The notes under the pieces were generated by a model. That model did not search any database and was not told the origin of the DNA. It saw only the letters and a program-made list of their open reading frames with translations. Made by a program: the position numbers and the translations under genes. A stretch of 64,000 nt of DNA from Kappaphycus alvarezii (lineage: Eukaryota; Rhodophyta; Florideophyceae; Gigartinales; Solieriaceae): positions 1,240,001 through 1,304,000 of the forward strand of contig NADL03000471.1 of assembly GCA_002205965.3 (NCBI GenBank), read 5' to 3'. Below are positions 1-14,300 of the stretch, piece after piece (the first letter of the stretch is position 1; every line of letters starts with the position of its first letter).

Positions 1-693
1 TACCTCTTTCTTCAATGGACAGTTCCGAAGAGGAGATTTCTGTGCTGGGAGAATAATCGCTATATTCATCATTATCATCCTCACCATTTGAGGAAGCTTC
101 CAAGTCCGAATAGGAACTGGAACTGGGATCCGAGACATCATTGATTTGCTTTCTCTAGATATCTTCCTCCTGTTTTCACGAGAACTTTAGTGGGACTTCT
201 TAGAAGTCTTATCTTTCCGTGTCTCCTTATGAGACTTGTCCTGAAGCGATCCTTGAGGATCTACATCAAGGTTGGGAGTATCAACTTCTTGAACTCGTGT
301 TGTAGGAACAACTGTAACCTCGGGACTTGCGTCCTCAATCTTGGATATCCTCCTAACTACGCGATCAAACGTGTCATCATTATGGCTTTTTACTTTTGTA
401 ATGCCCTCAAGGGCTTGATTGACATCCGTTCGGATGACCGAAACATCATTCTTAAGAGAATCAAGAATTTACTAAGACTCAGGTGAGCCTTCTTCAAGCA
501 AAGAGATACGAATCTCTGCATGATCGACCTTCTCTAATATTTCTTCCGTAACTTGGGCTATAGCCTCCTGTAAATGGATCACTTCAACAGTGATTGTTTC
601 CTTCAATTCCTCGTGCAACTGGTTGCAGATTTCTTGACATCTTTCTATTACGGAAAGTTTTGGAACGAACATTTCAACCGCCTTTTGATCCAC
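1..693 (-). pseudogene. Coiled-coil, gag-like ORF remnant running off the left edge
   Basis: Reading leftwards from an ATG at 693, a heptad-like coiled-coil sequence rich in Glu, Ile and Leu runs to a double stop (TAG TAA, 474-469). It then continues in the same frame to another stop at 189-187, with Lys/Ser/Thr-rich text at the end. After a frame change an acidic Ser/Asp/Glu-rich stretch continues to the window edge. An N-terminal coiled coil followed by a charged low-complexity tail is common in gag-like proteins of LTR retrotransposons, but no CCHC knuckle, protease or RT is visible here because the window ends. It could equally be a decayed structural gene. The repeated stops mean it cannot be expressed as a single protein as written. 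Confidence 0.4.
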
Positions 694-699
694 GAGTTG

Positions 700-1480
700 A
701 ACTAGCTCTAGGTGCGATCCTTTCTCGAGCAGAGGCTGTGGATCCTGAACGGGTGACTCGATGAGTCGACATTGTCGAGATATTCAATCTTAAGCAGAGT
801 GGGTATGGTACCTCTTACCAATTGTTGTGGTTTGAAAACCAAAGAGTGTTTCCAGAAGGAAAACAGAGAACACAAAGGTCCACGACCAAATTGTCTTAGG
901 TCAACGACCAAGATTTTCTAGGTCAGGAGACCAATTTTTGTATTGCAATGCACCGAAATCGAACTAGAAAAGTTACGCTCCCAATTTTGTAACGCAATTA
1001 CTACTCGGTGATCGACGCCACTTTCTCCTTAATCCCTCTGCAAGGTAGTAGCTCTCAAGAGTTATTAGAACTCAGGGTAGTAGGGGCTTATCAGAACCAA
1101 GGGGAAGAAAGTATGTCAGTAGACAAAAGAGTGTGCGCCATATGCGCGAAAACAAACAGAAGGTAAAAGCCACCGATAATCGTCCTCGGCGCAACAGGAC
1201 AGTGGGACACTCGTCCTCCCACCAAGGGACGCAAGGGATACACGTCCTCCCAATGGGGACAATAATGAACAAAAAGAGTACAAACTTGATGAACACAACA
1301 GGCTAAGAAGCCAAGCTGGCGGACGGGGGCCGAAGTGGATAGCTGCTACTATAGCTGAAAGCACAGGAGCCTTAGCGAAAAGAGGCCTGACGTTGTGGGA
1401 GCAACAACTAGAGCCAAAATCGAACAAAAATGAAGAAGACCGTACCTATGGTACCAGGTTTACTAGCAGTGGCACTCAGG
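700..1480. other. Non-coding leader or possible LTR beside the gag-like remnant
   Basis: There is no convincing ORF. Read on the minus strand, the stretch lies just upstream of the gag-like ORF and contains several phrases of the form ACAAnnTTGG (around 780-960). A possible LTR start (TGTTGTGTTC on the minus strand) lies near 1302. This is the position expected for a 5' LTR plus primer-binding region, but no second LTR copy is in the window, so the assignment cannot be confirmed. Confidence 0.25.
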
Positions 1481-4400
1481 CCAAATATTAAATACTAATT
1501 TAGAAGTTAGCCCGCTAGGCGAACTCACTAGTTAGCACACTTGTCACTCTGTTAGCTAGCTCGCCATAAATTATTATCAGGGTCAGTTAGTGGGCCACTC
1601 CTGGACCCAGTTGGGTCATTATACTGTAAACAGTCACTGTAAGAGTGTTAACACAAAGTGTGGCACATGTCTCCAACATGCAGCTCGAAAAAAGAGTACA
1701 AAATATGGTTATTAGAACCATTAACTCAGTTACCGTGTTATTGCACTACATGAACTGTTAGAATATTTAAGGTGATAGAAAAGCTACTTACAATGAATTT
1801 CAATCACCGAACTAGTAGAATTGAAACGGTAAATGAAGTATCAAATAACTTCGGAATTAGATGTTGTTCAATGATAAATTAATACCTGAACAATATCTGA
1901 ATCTTCCCTGTGAACTTCTATCTGTGGTAGAAATTGCATGATGATTATTTTGCAACAGATTATTGTTTTTGAATTGGGCGGGACATTTTAAAAATTTAAA
2001 ATGAAATTACATGTGAAATAAACTCAAGACAAGATATCCTGGAGCAACATACTACAAAAAAAAGGACCGCTCCTGCAAACAGCGAGTAATAAAGGGAGAA
2101 AATGGTCTAGGCTCCGAAAAAATAAATCGCGAAATTATTTCTCGGTCACTTAGGGACTCTCGGGATTTCCAGATGAATACAAACGTGTTCATATTAGTTT
2201 CAGCGGATATGATTTTTTACTTACTGCTATTTAAAACTGAACCGAGTTTCTTACTAAACATATCTGAAAATAATTCTATGTCCAATGATTTTCACGAAAT
2301 ATGATACCTACTTGTTTACTATTCCAAATTCCTATCCAAAATTGTAGGCAATCAGTTTACATATACTGCCTACGATACCATATTTACATAAGCACAGCTC
2401 TAAATATTGGAGAAGGGAGAAAGAATGAACTAACACAGTTAAAGTAACAACCTTCCACTGTGATTAGCTTCCAAACTATTCAACGCCTCGCTTACTAGTT
2501 CATTTTTTGCTCCGAATATACTGCGCTTATTATCCTGGTAAAAATTACTCACCCGTTTTTCCCCTCAACATGGCCAACCTCCTCCTATTACTCACCATCG
2601 CCAAGTCATAATTTGTGCCAAAAACTTTCTATAACGTTTACATTTGAGAGCTTGGGTCATCTATTGGAATTTTTGCGCTTCAAAGATTCCTTTTTGCAGT
2701 TTTTTAATTGCTTCCTATTACTTATTTCTTCGACTGGATTATCAGGGGCCCTCGAACTGAGTAAGTAGTCATCTACAATTTCCATCAATAGCAAAGGTAT
2801 GAAAATATCCTGCACGTATCCTTTAATGTAAGCGTTTTAAACTCTGTCAAAAACCGCGTCTGGTATCTCTGCTCACTATAACGGGTTTGAAAATCTGAAC
2901 ATCTTCAGGTAGGAAACTATCCAATCACATTTGCTGCAGTAAACCGTATTTTTTCCAGCGGTAGCGGTGTGCTACCAGCCTGCTTCAGTATCATGATAGA
3001 CTTTTCGAAGCTCAAACCTTTCGTACGTGGAAGAATGTACAGCCATGTAAGAGTACAGATCGGCCAAAGAATTATTGAATGACTGTGACCGCAAAAGTCT
3101 TCTCTATCATTACTGGTTTGCATACTGTTGTACTAATCTTCCACGATGCACGTCCATCCTATTTGGCACGACTTTCACGTCTTCCTCGGCCTTTTCGCCC
3201 CCTTCTGGGTCCTTCTACAGCTCCGCTTCCTGATATTCTTCCCCTGTTACATCCTCTTGACCTCCTAGAACACTTTCCTTGTGTCTGATTACTTCCGAAA
3301 CTTGCTACAGCCGAGCGTGTTACGTAAACCGAGAATTTCTTCCTATCATTCGTATTACTCCACCCTGCATACTTATTTTGTCCACCATGAGGACAGATAA
3401 GAACGATAAGTTATGACTCTGAGATATTTGAAGAGGTAATTAGGGTCTCGAGGAGTCCGCCGCACGGAGTGAAGTAGAATAAGCGAACATATTGAGGATG
3501 TATGGCGCAAGAGCGTTGCTATTGGGTCAATTTTCCTCTATATCATCTCTAGGAAGCCAGATAGCAAAGAAAATGAACTTCAACATAATAATAATTCAAT
3601 CATATCCATACAGAATCGAATTGATATCTAAATCTGTCTTAAATATACTCCGTATATTAACCATTGTATCCAGTACAGTGAAAGTAAGGGCCGGGAATGC
3701 ATTTCCTCATATTTATTAAGTTTGCTACACTGATGCTAGTAAAAACTAAGGGTATTGTTATAGAGCTTCAACTCGGACTATCATACTAGAATGCTGCCGA
3801 AATCGTTAGGCAAATTGGTCGTATTTAACATGACTTTAACCTTTACGGAGTATAGCTATTGTAAAACCATATTCCATCGCGTCAGATTCATAGAAACAGT
3901 TTTACTCCTATACTATGCTATTATTCGTAGTAGAAACTACTCTATCACTACAAAAAAAACCCATCACGCGAACCGCCGCCCAAAATCAGCTCCAAGAACA
4001 AACCACTTTCATGCACTTGAACGAATGGTATTTTTTTCATGAAAGCCGTGAACAATACCACACTCTAGAGCTCCTGTTGAAGAACCCCTCCACAACTCCG
4101 CAACATATTTCCATGTCATTTTGAAAAAGATGTGCGACACATTTGCGACACAATTTTCAAGGTCCCAACAGACTTGTACATGGAGAATTGCTGAGGGATT
4201 TTTACTCTCTCTATTCTAGGTTGCATAGTGTACAAATATGGCTAGAAGCCATGTAGTCTTTTCATTACGTGAGATTTTCAAATCATGTGTATCTAACGGT
4301 TTATGAGCTATAGGCAAAATAGCTAATTTTCAGTGGTAATTGCTGAACTGGCCAGTACACAGTTCTTTTCAATTCCAGTATTGGATTTAGCAACAAAAGT

Positions 4401-7400
4401 ATAGTTAAGATGGAGTTAATTCGCTGCCATACGTAACCCATTAAAATCCTCGACAATTAAGATGCGTTCAGTTAAATTTCAATACAGAACGAGATATAGC
4501 AAATAAAATTTTCTTCAAAAATACTGGTGAAAAACTTTTCCAAAAAGTGTGGTAGAAACCAAGAGAAAAAATTCAAAAGCAAATAAGCTACCATGGGTCA
4601 GGTAGGAAGGTAAAAGTGAAAATTCGGGAGCAATTGGATCATATTAAAAATCTGACATACGCAGCCGGATAACATAAACAAATCATATAACTGCCAAAAC
4701 TGGGAGAAATATTAGATCCCACAGCTTGAAAAAGCATTTCATCTATCAAATTCAGTAGGTACTAAAACCCATACATTTATACGGTTGAAATGAATCCTTA
4801 ATCAAAAATACTAGAAAGCGGAGACCGTTCATTCGTAATGGCTTTTTTTAACTTTGGCCTGTTTTTACATCCTCAAAGTTATTGTAATCACCATAAGCTC
4901 TTATAGTATAGAAATTACCTTAGAAGCAAGTAGCTGGTCATCTATGAGCACTTCAGTTTGCAATGATCGCAAAAGAAAGTTTAGTCGCACTTATCTTCAA
5001 GGTACCCACTTAATGAGAGGGAAAATATGACTAGAAGGGGCTAGAATGTTAATACGCATATTATAATTCTTTAATTTGAGGGTCATGCGAAGAGATATGT
5101 ATAAGACCATTGGGCAAATAAATATTGAATAGATTAGGAAGAAGATAAATCTGTGCAAGAGAAATATATCTCATAATTGTTTTGACGAAGAAAATAAACT
5201 GGACATTAATAGGCGTATTAATCGAAATTGTATTAATTTAAGAAAAAATAGGAAGATAAGACTTAATACACGAATAAAATCGAATGTAAATTGGTTTTCA
5301 TATTTTGCTCGTGATTTCTCACAAATTTGCGAATGTTAAGTTTTTACACATAATTTGATATTCAACAGAGCCATAAAAATTGAGAAACGTATGAAAAGGT
5401 AACTAAAAATGCACATAGGAACTCCTGACCATGAAACTTTCAGGAATCAATAGTAGCATTTGACCAAAATATGGACTATAGATATCGAGCTCATATGAAT
5501 GGGAACAATTTCAGAATAATACTTGTAATTAAATCATTGTATTAGGAGCCTTGTTTCTATTTTCTACGCTCTTATTGAAAAGTAATAGAAAAAATTGTTC
5601 AGCTGAAGTTTTTCGTTAGTAAAGAGGTAATTATCTAAGCATTTTTCGATTGAGCGTTCAACTTATACGTGTAAATTAAATGCACGAAGCTTTATTGCTG
5701 TAAAACGCGATAACATTGGTTAATTATTTTAGTATTTGGAACCTTTACTAGAAATCAAGTAGAAAAATCATACAAAGAGCTGCTAACGCAGGCTTACTTG
5801 TGGAGTTACTTGAAAATATCATATCGTATAGGTGAACGTTTTCTCTGTTTTTCGGTCAATCGAGTAACACATCAAATTAATATGAAAATTCAGTTCATTC
5901 TCCTTTCGGAAGAGGCGGATATTTGACCCATGCTCAATAATGATATACTCAAAAACTATTGGAAATTTGATTCTGCCTAAATCTCTCCTTTTCATCATTA
6001 TTGCAAGGAAAATATAGATTGAATAAAAGAATAAATTAATTGAGTATCACAATGAAGAACCAGATTTTTGTATTGATAAGGTTAAAACCACCTTGAAAAG
6101 CAGCAATAACAAATTGTAAAATATTTCAATCCTATAATATACCATCGCTGTGATAAGTTCTCCAGCAGATGTATGTGCTTCTGCTGAGGTATCACCAGAA
6201 GCATTTTTGATGGAAACCTTTCTGGAAATGGAAGGGTAAACGAACAAATAATATGAATACCTCTATGAAAATCGACGAACAGCAATATACCACAGAAATT
6301 ATTTTCTCGAAGTGGTAGTCGTTTCATGATCAGATACAAAAGAAAATTTCACTTATTACCTCAGTATCGATATTCACACATCTTATTCCTAATTACGGAA
6401 GTATAAAGATGATATAAATTTCGTAATAATAACTGCAAATCGCTGAACCTCATGTGCTTGCCCTTCTTGCATGAAGTCTAACATAAAATGTACCAAGTAT
6501 TATGGGAAAAATGTTTATGTTTTCAATGAGGAAAAAATACATTTATATGTGATATATTAAAAATATATGATGAATAGATGTATGAAGAAGTACTTCTTTA
6601 ACCCCATCCAAAAATATAGTTTCTAATTAATACCAGAAAAAGTACTATTTTATCTCATATCATTGGTTAGCTATACAATATTCTTTGATCTATATTGCTA
6701 TTCTATCACGGACGTCGTTCTGATAATTCAATGGTAGTATTACAGGACCTGAAAAATTACTTGACGAAATGGTTCGTGGTTACAACAGTTTTACTCGTTG
6801 GTTAATCGAATAAATTATTTATTCTTCTTTCGTAGATTTAAAATATTTTCCTCTTTTCTTCTCTGTAAAGATTTTAATAAGGCTTTAAAATTTTTCGGGG
6901 GGGGATTGAAGCGAAACGAATTTTTCTTTAGAAAATTTGTTCATAATCATGTCAATCCGTGAGTTTAATATATGAGTTCCACCATTTTCTTACGAAGGAT
7001 TCCAGGGAAATAATTACCGTCCTCTGTATCAGATATAAAAAGTCCATATCTGGTACAGCGAAACCTTTTCAGTTTGGAACAAGTTAAGTGAATTTAATTG
7101 TTTCATTTATTTTGAAGGGAAGAGAGGTTCTCCATAAGCGGTGCAAATCTCACCGAATTTTGGGAATTTTTATCATATTTATTTCAATTCGAAAGAATAT
7201 TGTAGCAAAAAGAAAGTTCTTGATGATACAATTTTTCTTGGTCATTTTTACCGGTGGTAGGAACTAAGTTCATGTATTTCATTGAAGATAGCTAAAGACC
7301 AAAAAGGAAAGTTACTAAATGCATGATATTCTGAGCTTCTTATTCGAATACAGTGATAGATTCCATAATAAACAATGGTCTCAGTTTTAATTTATGAAAA

Positions 7401-9990
7401 AAATTGGGATGGTTAGTTCGCAAAAAATTCAAAAATTTCCACTTTTGCGGAGAATGTATTGAAATTTTTACAACAAAGAAAATTTTCTCCAATTTTTCCG
7501 TTGTAAAAAATCTTCATGAAATTGAAATAGAGATCCATTTATTGACAAGTTTGACCTTTTCCGTATTTAATCTCTTCGTTGCAATTTTTAAAAAGATTCT
7601 GCAAAATATTGGTATCAAGAAGTCCATTTATTACCCATATGGATTCTTAAGATTTGTGGAAAAGTTTCAAAATACAGTTTGGATTGCAATTGATCAATCT
7701 CAGTTTCACTTTAAAATTATTTAAAGTTTTTAGAAATGATATTCAGGATTCCACAGTCGCTCAATAATCCACTATTGAAATGAATTTTTTTCCATAACCT
7801 ACTTTTTTGGTTTACCTGTTCTCCCACAAGAGCTCAAGAAATTTTAGGTGTTCATAATTATTCTTTGGCTGATAAACGATTTCAGATTTCAAAAAAGGAC
7901 TATAGGAATTATTTTGTTCCCGTTATATCGTCACATATTTCTTCCAATTGAAATTCAGTAATTGCAAAATATATTGATACAACTAAAACTGATATATATT
8001 TTTTCCTACTACATTTTCCATATTGGTTCATGAATGATAAAAAATGAGTTAGCGAAGTTAATAGTAGAAAACATCGTGTATACCGCAATTTAATACAGTC
8101 ATGGCAAGATAAACTACAGGGACGGAAGATATTTTATGAATATAATGGCCTCCAGAATGGGTTGTGGGAGGTATTTTGAGCATGCCCAATGTGAATAACT
8201 AACACAAGGTACCAAAGCTACGAAAATATTATCTGTCCAAACTTATAGCATTCTTTGCCCGCTTCAAACAATTGTGACGCCTAAATCTTCACTATTTGCC
8301 ATAGGAAACCTGAAGATGAATGATCAGCAGACGCGTATACGCAATAATACTACTACATGCTTGAGAAAGAGATATGGCAAAATTAATGACTAAAATCAGG
8401 GCTTTTGTCACATCAAAATGAAGAGCAACATACGTATCAGCTCAAAAATAAATTTTGAAAAGCATGCGAACGAATAATAATATTTCAGAATAAAACCGAG
8501 CCAAAAATGTACTTTTATTCTCCGTTTCTACCTATTCTCTCTTTTTCTTTTGCTTCTCTATCGTATTACGGTAATCTTTGAAAATATTGTTACTAACTGT
8601 TACCGAAGGATAAATGATTTAGATTTATAAGCTGAGGTTGAAGCATAAAAACTGAAGAGACCTTTTGAACCATGAGAAAATTGGAAAGATGTAGTAAATC
8701 CTTATGAAACTTTTTTAGCCCAGTTCTACAATTAGAATTCTTTTTCAGTCAAATGTAGTTCTTTATTTTTGCTAAATGGGTAAAACTGGCTATCAAACCT
8801 CTTTCGAATGAAACTCAAACAAAAGGAATTTTTGCTTTACAATTGAAACATTCACAAAATATTTATAATTAAATAAAGATTCTCCTTCTTTAATTTTTCA
8901 CGTAAGCAAAAAATAGAGCCCGAGCTATCCTTATCAATAAACTGAAAGTTGATAATTTATCTCCACTGAGACAGCGAATGTTTTCGAAATAAATTACCTC
9001 TCGTGCTTATCACAGAAAATAATTTACAAATCTTAGCGTTTGCCTATTCTTTATTCTCCAAGAATACTCTTCTATTCTTGACCACTGGTATTTTGGAATA
9101 TAAAATTTCTTTAACACATGAGTAACTCATTACTGGTTCAATTTTCATATAGTATGTAATTTTAACTTTGAAAACAAATGCGACGAAACAAAAGCAGCTA
9201 TAAATAGTTTTTTTAATGCTTCTACCATATGGGAAAGGGAAGGTTTAAAACCTTTCTTCACCTGCATACAAGTAATTCAAGACCAAAATGATTTTTTAGG
9301 TTCATGCTTTAGAAATCCAGGAGGCTTTTATATATTATATCGGTCGAATGAGTATCTCTTCGTGGGCTAATGATCTTCAATAAGTGTTATAGAATTGACA
9401 TTTATTCATCGAAAAGTGACACTAAAAATAAAATCGTAACACATATTTCGTTCTTCAAATCATGTGTACCGTTCTGAACCTCATTTAAGAGTACGTCTCC
9501 AGAAAAAATTCGTACACCAAATAAAAATCCATTACTTTATGTTTTAATAGATATCTTGCTCTCAACACCTTTTTTCATTAGCAGCGATACAAATCATATT
9601 TTTAGGTCAAAACTTACTCAGTCTTGTTTGAGCTCCGTTTATATCGCCAGAAAACTGAATTAGTAATTTTTCCAGCACATGAAGATCCGTTCAGTCACGG
9701 ATTAGAGATTGAAAATAAGAACGTATGGATTCAGATCATATCTAATCATTACCAATTTTGTCCTTCTTTTTTAAGAGATTTATGTAAAAATGGAGAAAAG
9801 TATAGGAAAAATTGAGAAATTAAAAGTCAGAGAAAAATGAAAGGTTTTTATATGCACTTTTTCAGAAATCAATTACCGAAAAATTGTACTTGTTAAAATT
9901 TTTGTAATATCCAGAGTTTTTATACTTTATGAAAACTTTTTTGTATTCTTTCTAGTTTCACGGTACAAAATAAGGCTGCGAAATACATCC
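1480..9990. other. Long AT-rich, ORF-poor tract
   Basis: About 8.5 kb of visibly AT-rich DNA with frequent poly-A/poly-T runs and no open frame much over 100 codons. I recognise no protein family in either strand. A G-run (eight or more G) near 6898-6906 stands out against the background. Around 3120-3290 the minus strand has a short acidic open stretch that looks coding-like but is unidentifiable. The tract is contiguous with the AT-rich DNA carrying the glycosyltransferase relic downstream. Confidence 0.6.
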
Positions 9991-10070
9991 ATAAATTTCC
10001 TTTTATTTTATTTATTCAAGAAAATAAGCGAATAATGAGTATTTGTGGGAAAAATAGTATTCGCCAGTGA

Positions 10071-10777
10071 TTATTCTCTTATTCTGGTCGCCCAAATTGG
10101 CACATTCGAACTATTTTTATTCACATCATCAGAAATAACCACACTTCCCTGACATTTTCGAGCTATACTCAAGAGACTCTGGTCATGTCGGTTACCTTCA
10201 AAACCTGGAGGACTTTTGTATTCCTGTAGCCATCTGATATTATCCATTTATCCCAATGTAGTACTCTAAGAACGACGTCGAACAATTGTAGTGTTTCTTT
10301 TCGCTTCTGCATAATAATGGCGCCTGCCCAAAAATGTTTAGAGTTCAGCATCTTTTCGGACCGAAGCACATCAAATGTTTCTAGAATTCTTCCTGAAGTA
10401 TATTTTCTCTCCTGATGAGTCTCCTCTATTGATATAATTCCACTTTTAGAGCGTTCCAACATCAAAGATACTCTTGGAAACGGTTACTTCCAGCCGAGTT
10501 TAGAGTGCATCCGGCGTCAGCATAGAAAATAAAATCTCCAAAATCAGCTTTTTCAAGAGCTTCTTGCAGAATAAATATTTTCCAAATCCAGTATCCTCCA
10601 CCTCTGTTTCTATAGATTAATCCTGAAAATGAGACACGTGAGAGGAAGATCTTTAGGACCTAAAATAGATATTGTTTCGAAATTCCACAATTTTATCGCC
10701 TCTGGAAATCCTATCTTTAGATTTTTCAAATTTCTGGTCCCCATATGTTAGAAAATGACATTTTCTTTCGCTATATT
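10071..10777 (-). pseudogene. Glycosyltransferase-like gene relic (GYWIWK / DAGC family)
   Basis: Several frames on the minus strand together give a recognisable protein order. First comes an N-terminal TYGDQKFEKSKDRIS block (about 10750-10700), then GGGYWIWK (about 10600-10580), then YADAGC (about 10525), whose acidic residue plus Cys resembles the nucleotide-sugar/metal site of this family. A SKSGIIS segment and a GNRHDQSLL motif follow, and the protein ends in ATRIRE before a TAA at 10073-10071. This order (YGD, GYWIWK, DAGC, RHDQS, ATR) is that of a glycosyltransferase-like family I know from protists, algae, giant viruses and some bacteria; the acceptor is unknown. At least three frame changes break the gene. 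Codon use is AT-rich like the surrounding tract. Family membership is fairly secure; a function in this organism is not. Confidence 0.65.
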
Positions 10778-11130
10778 TTAATCTCCTCTATTGAAGCATT
10801 TTTTCTCAGGAGTAAGCTCCCTCTCTCTGATATTGGCGCATCTTTCCTGCACAAGGGAGTAGGCCTTGTGAATTTCGGTACTTCTTCTTCCATATCCGAA
10901 GAAGTAAAACTGAACTGTTCATATCTTTTACTGATAATAGCAACGCAACGGAGAGCATTATATTCATGAAGAAGCTGCATTTTTGAAAATTCAATGACAG
11001 TAATTTTCTGTTTCCGATTACCTGTTTGTTCCGCATCTTCTTCTGAAATAACGTATTACTGCGGCTTTCATATTTCAATCTTATTGAAGTAATTTCTTCG
11101 TGTAGGACAATAATATTTATGATGCTCCAG
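10771..11130 (-). pseudogene. Unidentified coding-like remnant upstream of the glycosyltransferase relic
   Basis: The minus strand carries an open, charged sequence (from Met at 10980 to a stop near 10771) that can be extended upstream in the same frame to about 11130 with two internal stops. It includes a Glu/Pro/Arg-rich piece (EEEVPKFTRP). It abuts the start of the glycosyltransferase relic, so it could be an N-terminal extension of that protein or a separate decayed gene. I recognise no domain. Confidence 0.25.
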
Positions 11131-11199
11131 AACCACTTCAGCTCCTTTCTTAGCAAAAAATTATACTTTATCAAGATGCAATTAATGTACATCGTATTC

Positions 11200-13840
11200 A
11201 GATTAAAATGCCTTTCATTTCCCTAAAATTTGCTTCGATATGTTTACAGAGAGAATTTATTATTCACTATATAAATCTCAAAGTTATGAAATGAAAAGAA
11301 ATCATACACGATTGAATTAAGCATGATGATAAATTTTGCCCGCTTTTGACTTTCAATGAAATGAAGTTAACTTAGACCTAACTTTTGATTATATTTATAA
11401 TGAATTAAAAACATTGACTTAAAGTTATTCCATAAGAAGATCTAATCAAAGTATTGAAATTATTTTTTCGAATTACAATTTATTTAAAATTATATTTTTG
11501 TTCATATGGATAATTGCACGGAAACAGATTTTCTCAAATTTAAGCTCGTTTCTTCAATTTTAAAAAGCTATCTCCTCACTAAAATTCAAGCTAATGTATT
11601 ATTCAGTGTCATGTGTATTAAAAATGCAAGACATAGATAGACGGGAATAAAAATACTAAGAAAAGTATTTAATCGAATTATTTCGAGGTGTTCTCATTCT
11701 TTTCGAACAATAATTATATTTTCATGTACTTTATTTACTACTGATCCTAACTTTTTTCAATTCAGTCATGTGTAGGGATACAAAACTTGCATGTAAGTCT
11801 ACTGTAGGATTTTTTTACATTTACTTCCATCTACTCTTTTACTGATATCTTTATGGGAAAAAAGAAAAATTAACCCCAGAAATGATTTTATTTTCAACTA
11901 CTCTTAATTTTTAAATCACATTGCACCGAATGGAATTTTTTTATGTCTTTCTTTGAAAAATTTGCTTGGAAATTTTATAAAGTCAATAATATAAAAGTCT
12001 AGCCCCGTTTGATCAATTGGCTCCACACGTGAAAATAAATATATAAAATATCATTGTGTTATGAAAACTATTTAGTGATTATTTCGATATTAATTTTGAG
12101 TATATATAATTATAAAGAAACCACTAGAACTTGAACTTAGTTTATCAAATTTTGTAAATATTTGAATTGGCCCAAAATTTTGCTTTTCATCAAAGTTTTT
12201 TTATCATTGTAATATGTAAGTGCAACAATGTGAAGTCGCTACAAAATTAATTTTGAATTGGGTGACTACCTTCTGCGTGGTTTCATCAAATATAAATTGG
12301 ACTAAGTCTATAAAAATACCAGCCGCATACATATACGTAAAATGTATCTGAAATTTTTGCATCATAAATGCTAGGGCAATTAAGATTTGGGTAATCTTAT
12401 TTCATTAAAGACACTAATTTCAGTGTTAAATATTGCTATTTTGATAATTTTAATGACAGTTGGAAGCATTTTTTCACTTTTTGTTTTATATTTAGATTCA
12501 AAAACACATATTTGAAAGGGATACTTTCAGGGATAACTATGCCGAATTTTTTACCCTGAAAAATTCACTTGCACTATTGCACTTGCGCGCAGTAAAACTT
12601 TTTTATGGGATAATCTGGTATTGATCACATATACAAATTCACTGCTATTCTTTCTTATTTTCTTTCATCAAGCATTGAATAAGATTAAATTTTTCTATAT
12701 AGACTACAATTCATGGAAAGTTTTTGGATCCATCCAGGTCAACTACGCGGTACATTAAAATGTATGGATTATCACAAGTTGATTTTTTCATTAATTATTC
12801 AATTTTGTAACCATACTTTTAAGAATCCTCTTCCTAAGAAACTCTTTCGTCGAGGCATTTCCTGTAAAACGATTTTTTCTCTAAACTGTTCATTGGGGGC
12901 TTGAGTTGCTTCAAATTCTAATCATAAAACCGTAACTATCTTGAACTTTTTTTTCCACCAGTTTCATATTTTAACACTTGAATTATTTTCTAGTTTTAAC
13001 TTAATGTATATTCAAATATAAAGCTCTATTCAAACTAAAGATGAGAAAGGAATCATCTGTGAAATCATTAATTAGTTTCAAATACCCTTTATCTGGCTTT
13101 TGTGTCCACTGCAGTCAAAATTTCAGAAAGTCCTGGAGTTTTTAGTAATTTGCGCCGAATTTTAAATACGAGGGTAGTAATCTCAATTTCTTTAAACTTG
13201 AGAAGGTGAAGGTCTTTCTGGACTCCAAAAAGTTTTTTCAAACTTTCCTGCTTACATACTTGCCTCCTTTTCTATTAATTTAAATTGCTCTGTTATTTTG
13301 AATATTAATTCGAAATAACTACCGCAGTATTTTATTATGCCCGAAATTAGAAATAGTATTTCTATATTTTTTAACACTGAAATCATTGTTAAATGAATGT
13401 TTACAAATTTGAATATCGCATTAGATGATGCAAACCCCACATCCGTTTTCACTTCCAAATAAGTAACCACTGCTTGGTATAGCAACTGCAAGAAATCTTT
13501 TCATGTGTTGCATCATCATTTTCTTTGCAGTATTATTTTTTTGATTAGACTCGATTATCATGTGGTTTAAGAGCCACGGCAGCAAACGATGCCTATTTTA
13601 TTGTGTATTGGAAATGGCTCTATGCTTATTCCGTGCAATTGAGCTACTTTGTGTTCAACCGCACTTATTTTTTATTCGAGTCCGCCCAGTGTACCTAAAT
13701 CAAAAAACAGTTCTAGAAATGCTAGTCGTATTATCTTCGTGGACAGCATCACCATAGTCCCGAAACATTTGCGTTCCCCTTCTTTCGCGTCACAGTTGGA
13801 AGCAGGACCTTGTCAATTCCAAGCTTTATATTCTTAGTGC
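11200..13840. other. AT-rich tract without recognisable genes
   Basis: Continuation of the AT-rich block. ORFs here are short and of biased composition, and none shows a known motif. Confidence 0.5.
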
Positions 13841-13841
13841 C

Positions 13842-14300
13842 TCAAGACAGAATATAAACCTGAACAAATATTTTATTTGGTGATTTGTGCCCGCATTCTT
13901 TACCTCGAGAGTAATAGCTTCTTCCGTGTATAATGAAACAATCGCAATCAAATTTACAAATAGCATAAGATCGTTTGGCAAATACTCTCCAATCCTGAGA
14001 TAGCTGGCTGATATTCTCAGTACAATATCTGCTGAATACGTACTCATTATCGCCTCGAACAACATCACTAACGATACGATGGTCATTATGCTCCATATTT
14101 TCAGAATAATCCCTTCCTAATTCAGTATAAGTGTCTTCTCCTTCTGTCCCGAACTAACTTCTTATTATTTCCAAGCTCGGCCAATTTTCCCAGTGGCTCA
14201 TGCGCTTGCAAATTTTTTCAAAAGGAGCCTCGCTTAGGGCAGATTCTTGATAGTTTCAACAACTGCCTGAGCATGGTCATATTTCTTCCTCTCGTAAGAC
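13842..14300 (-). pseudogene. Cys/His-containing ORF remnant of unknown family
   Basis: An open minus-strand frame from about 14230 to 13842 (one stop near 14150) encodes a sequence with DNEYVFSRYC, DWRVFAKRSYAICKFDCDCF and a C-terminal CGHKS. The spacing of four Cys and one His suggests a small metal-binding module. Upstream, across one frame change, coding-like sequence continues to about 14400. I do not recognise the family; a transposon-encoded protein is one possibility. It lies at the edge where the AT-rich block gives way to more balanced composition. Confidence 0.35.

Noticed and set aside
7404-7724. 106-codon ORF in the AT-rich tract
   Set aside because: Phe/Ile/Lys composition expected of AT-rich DNA; no motif, no homologous spacing.
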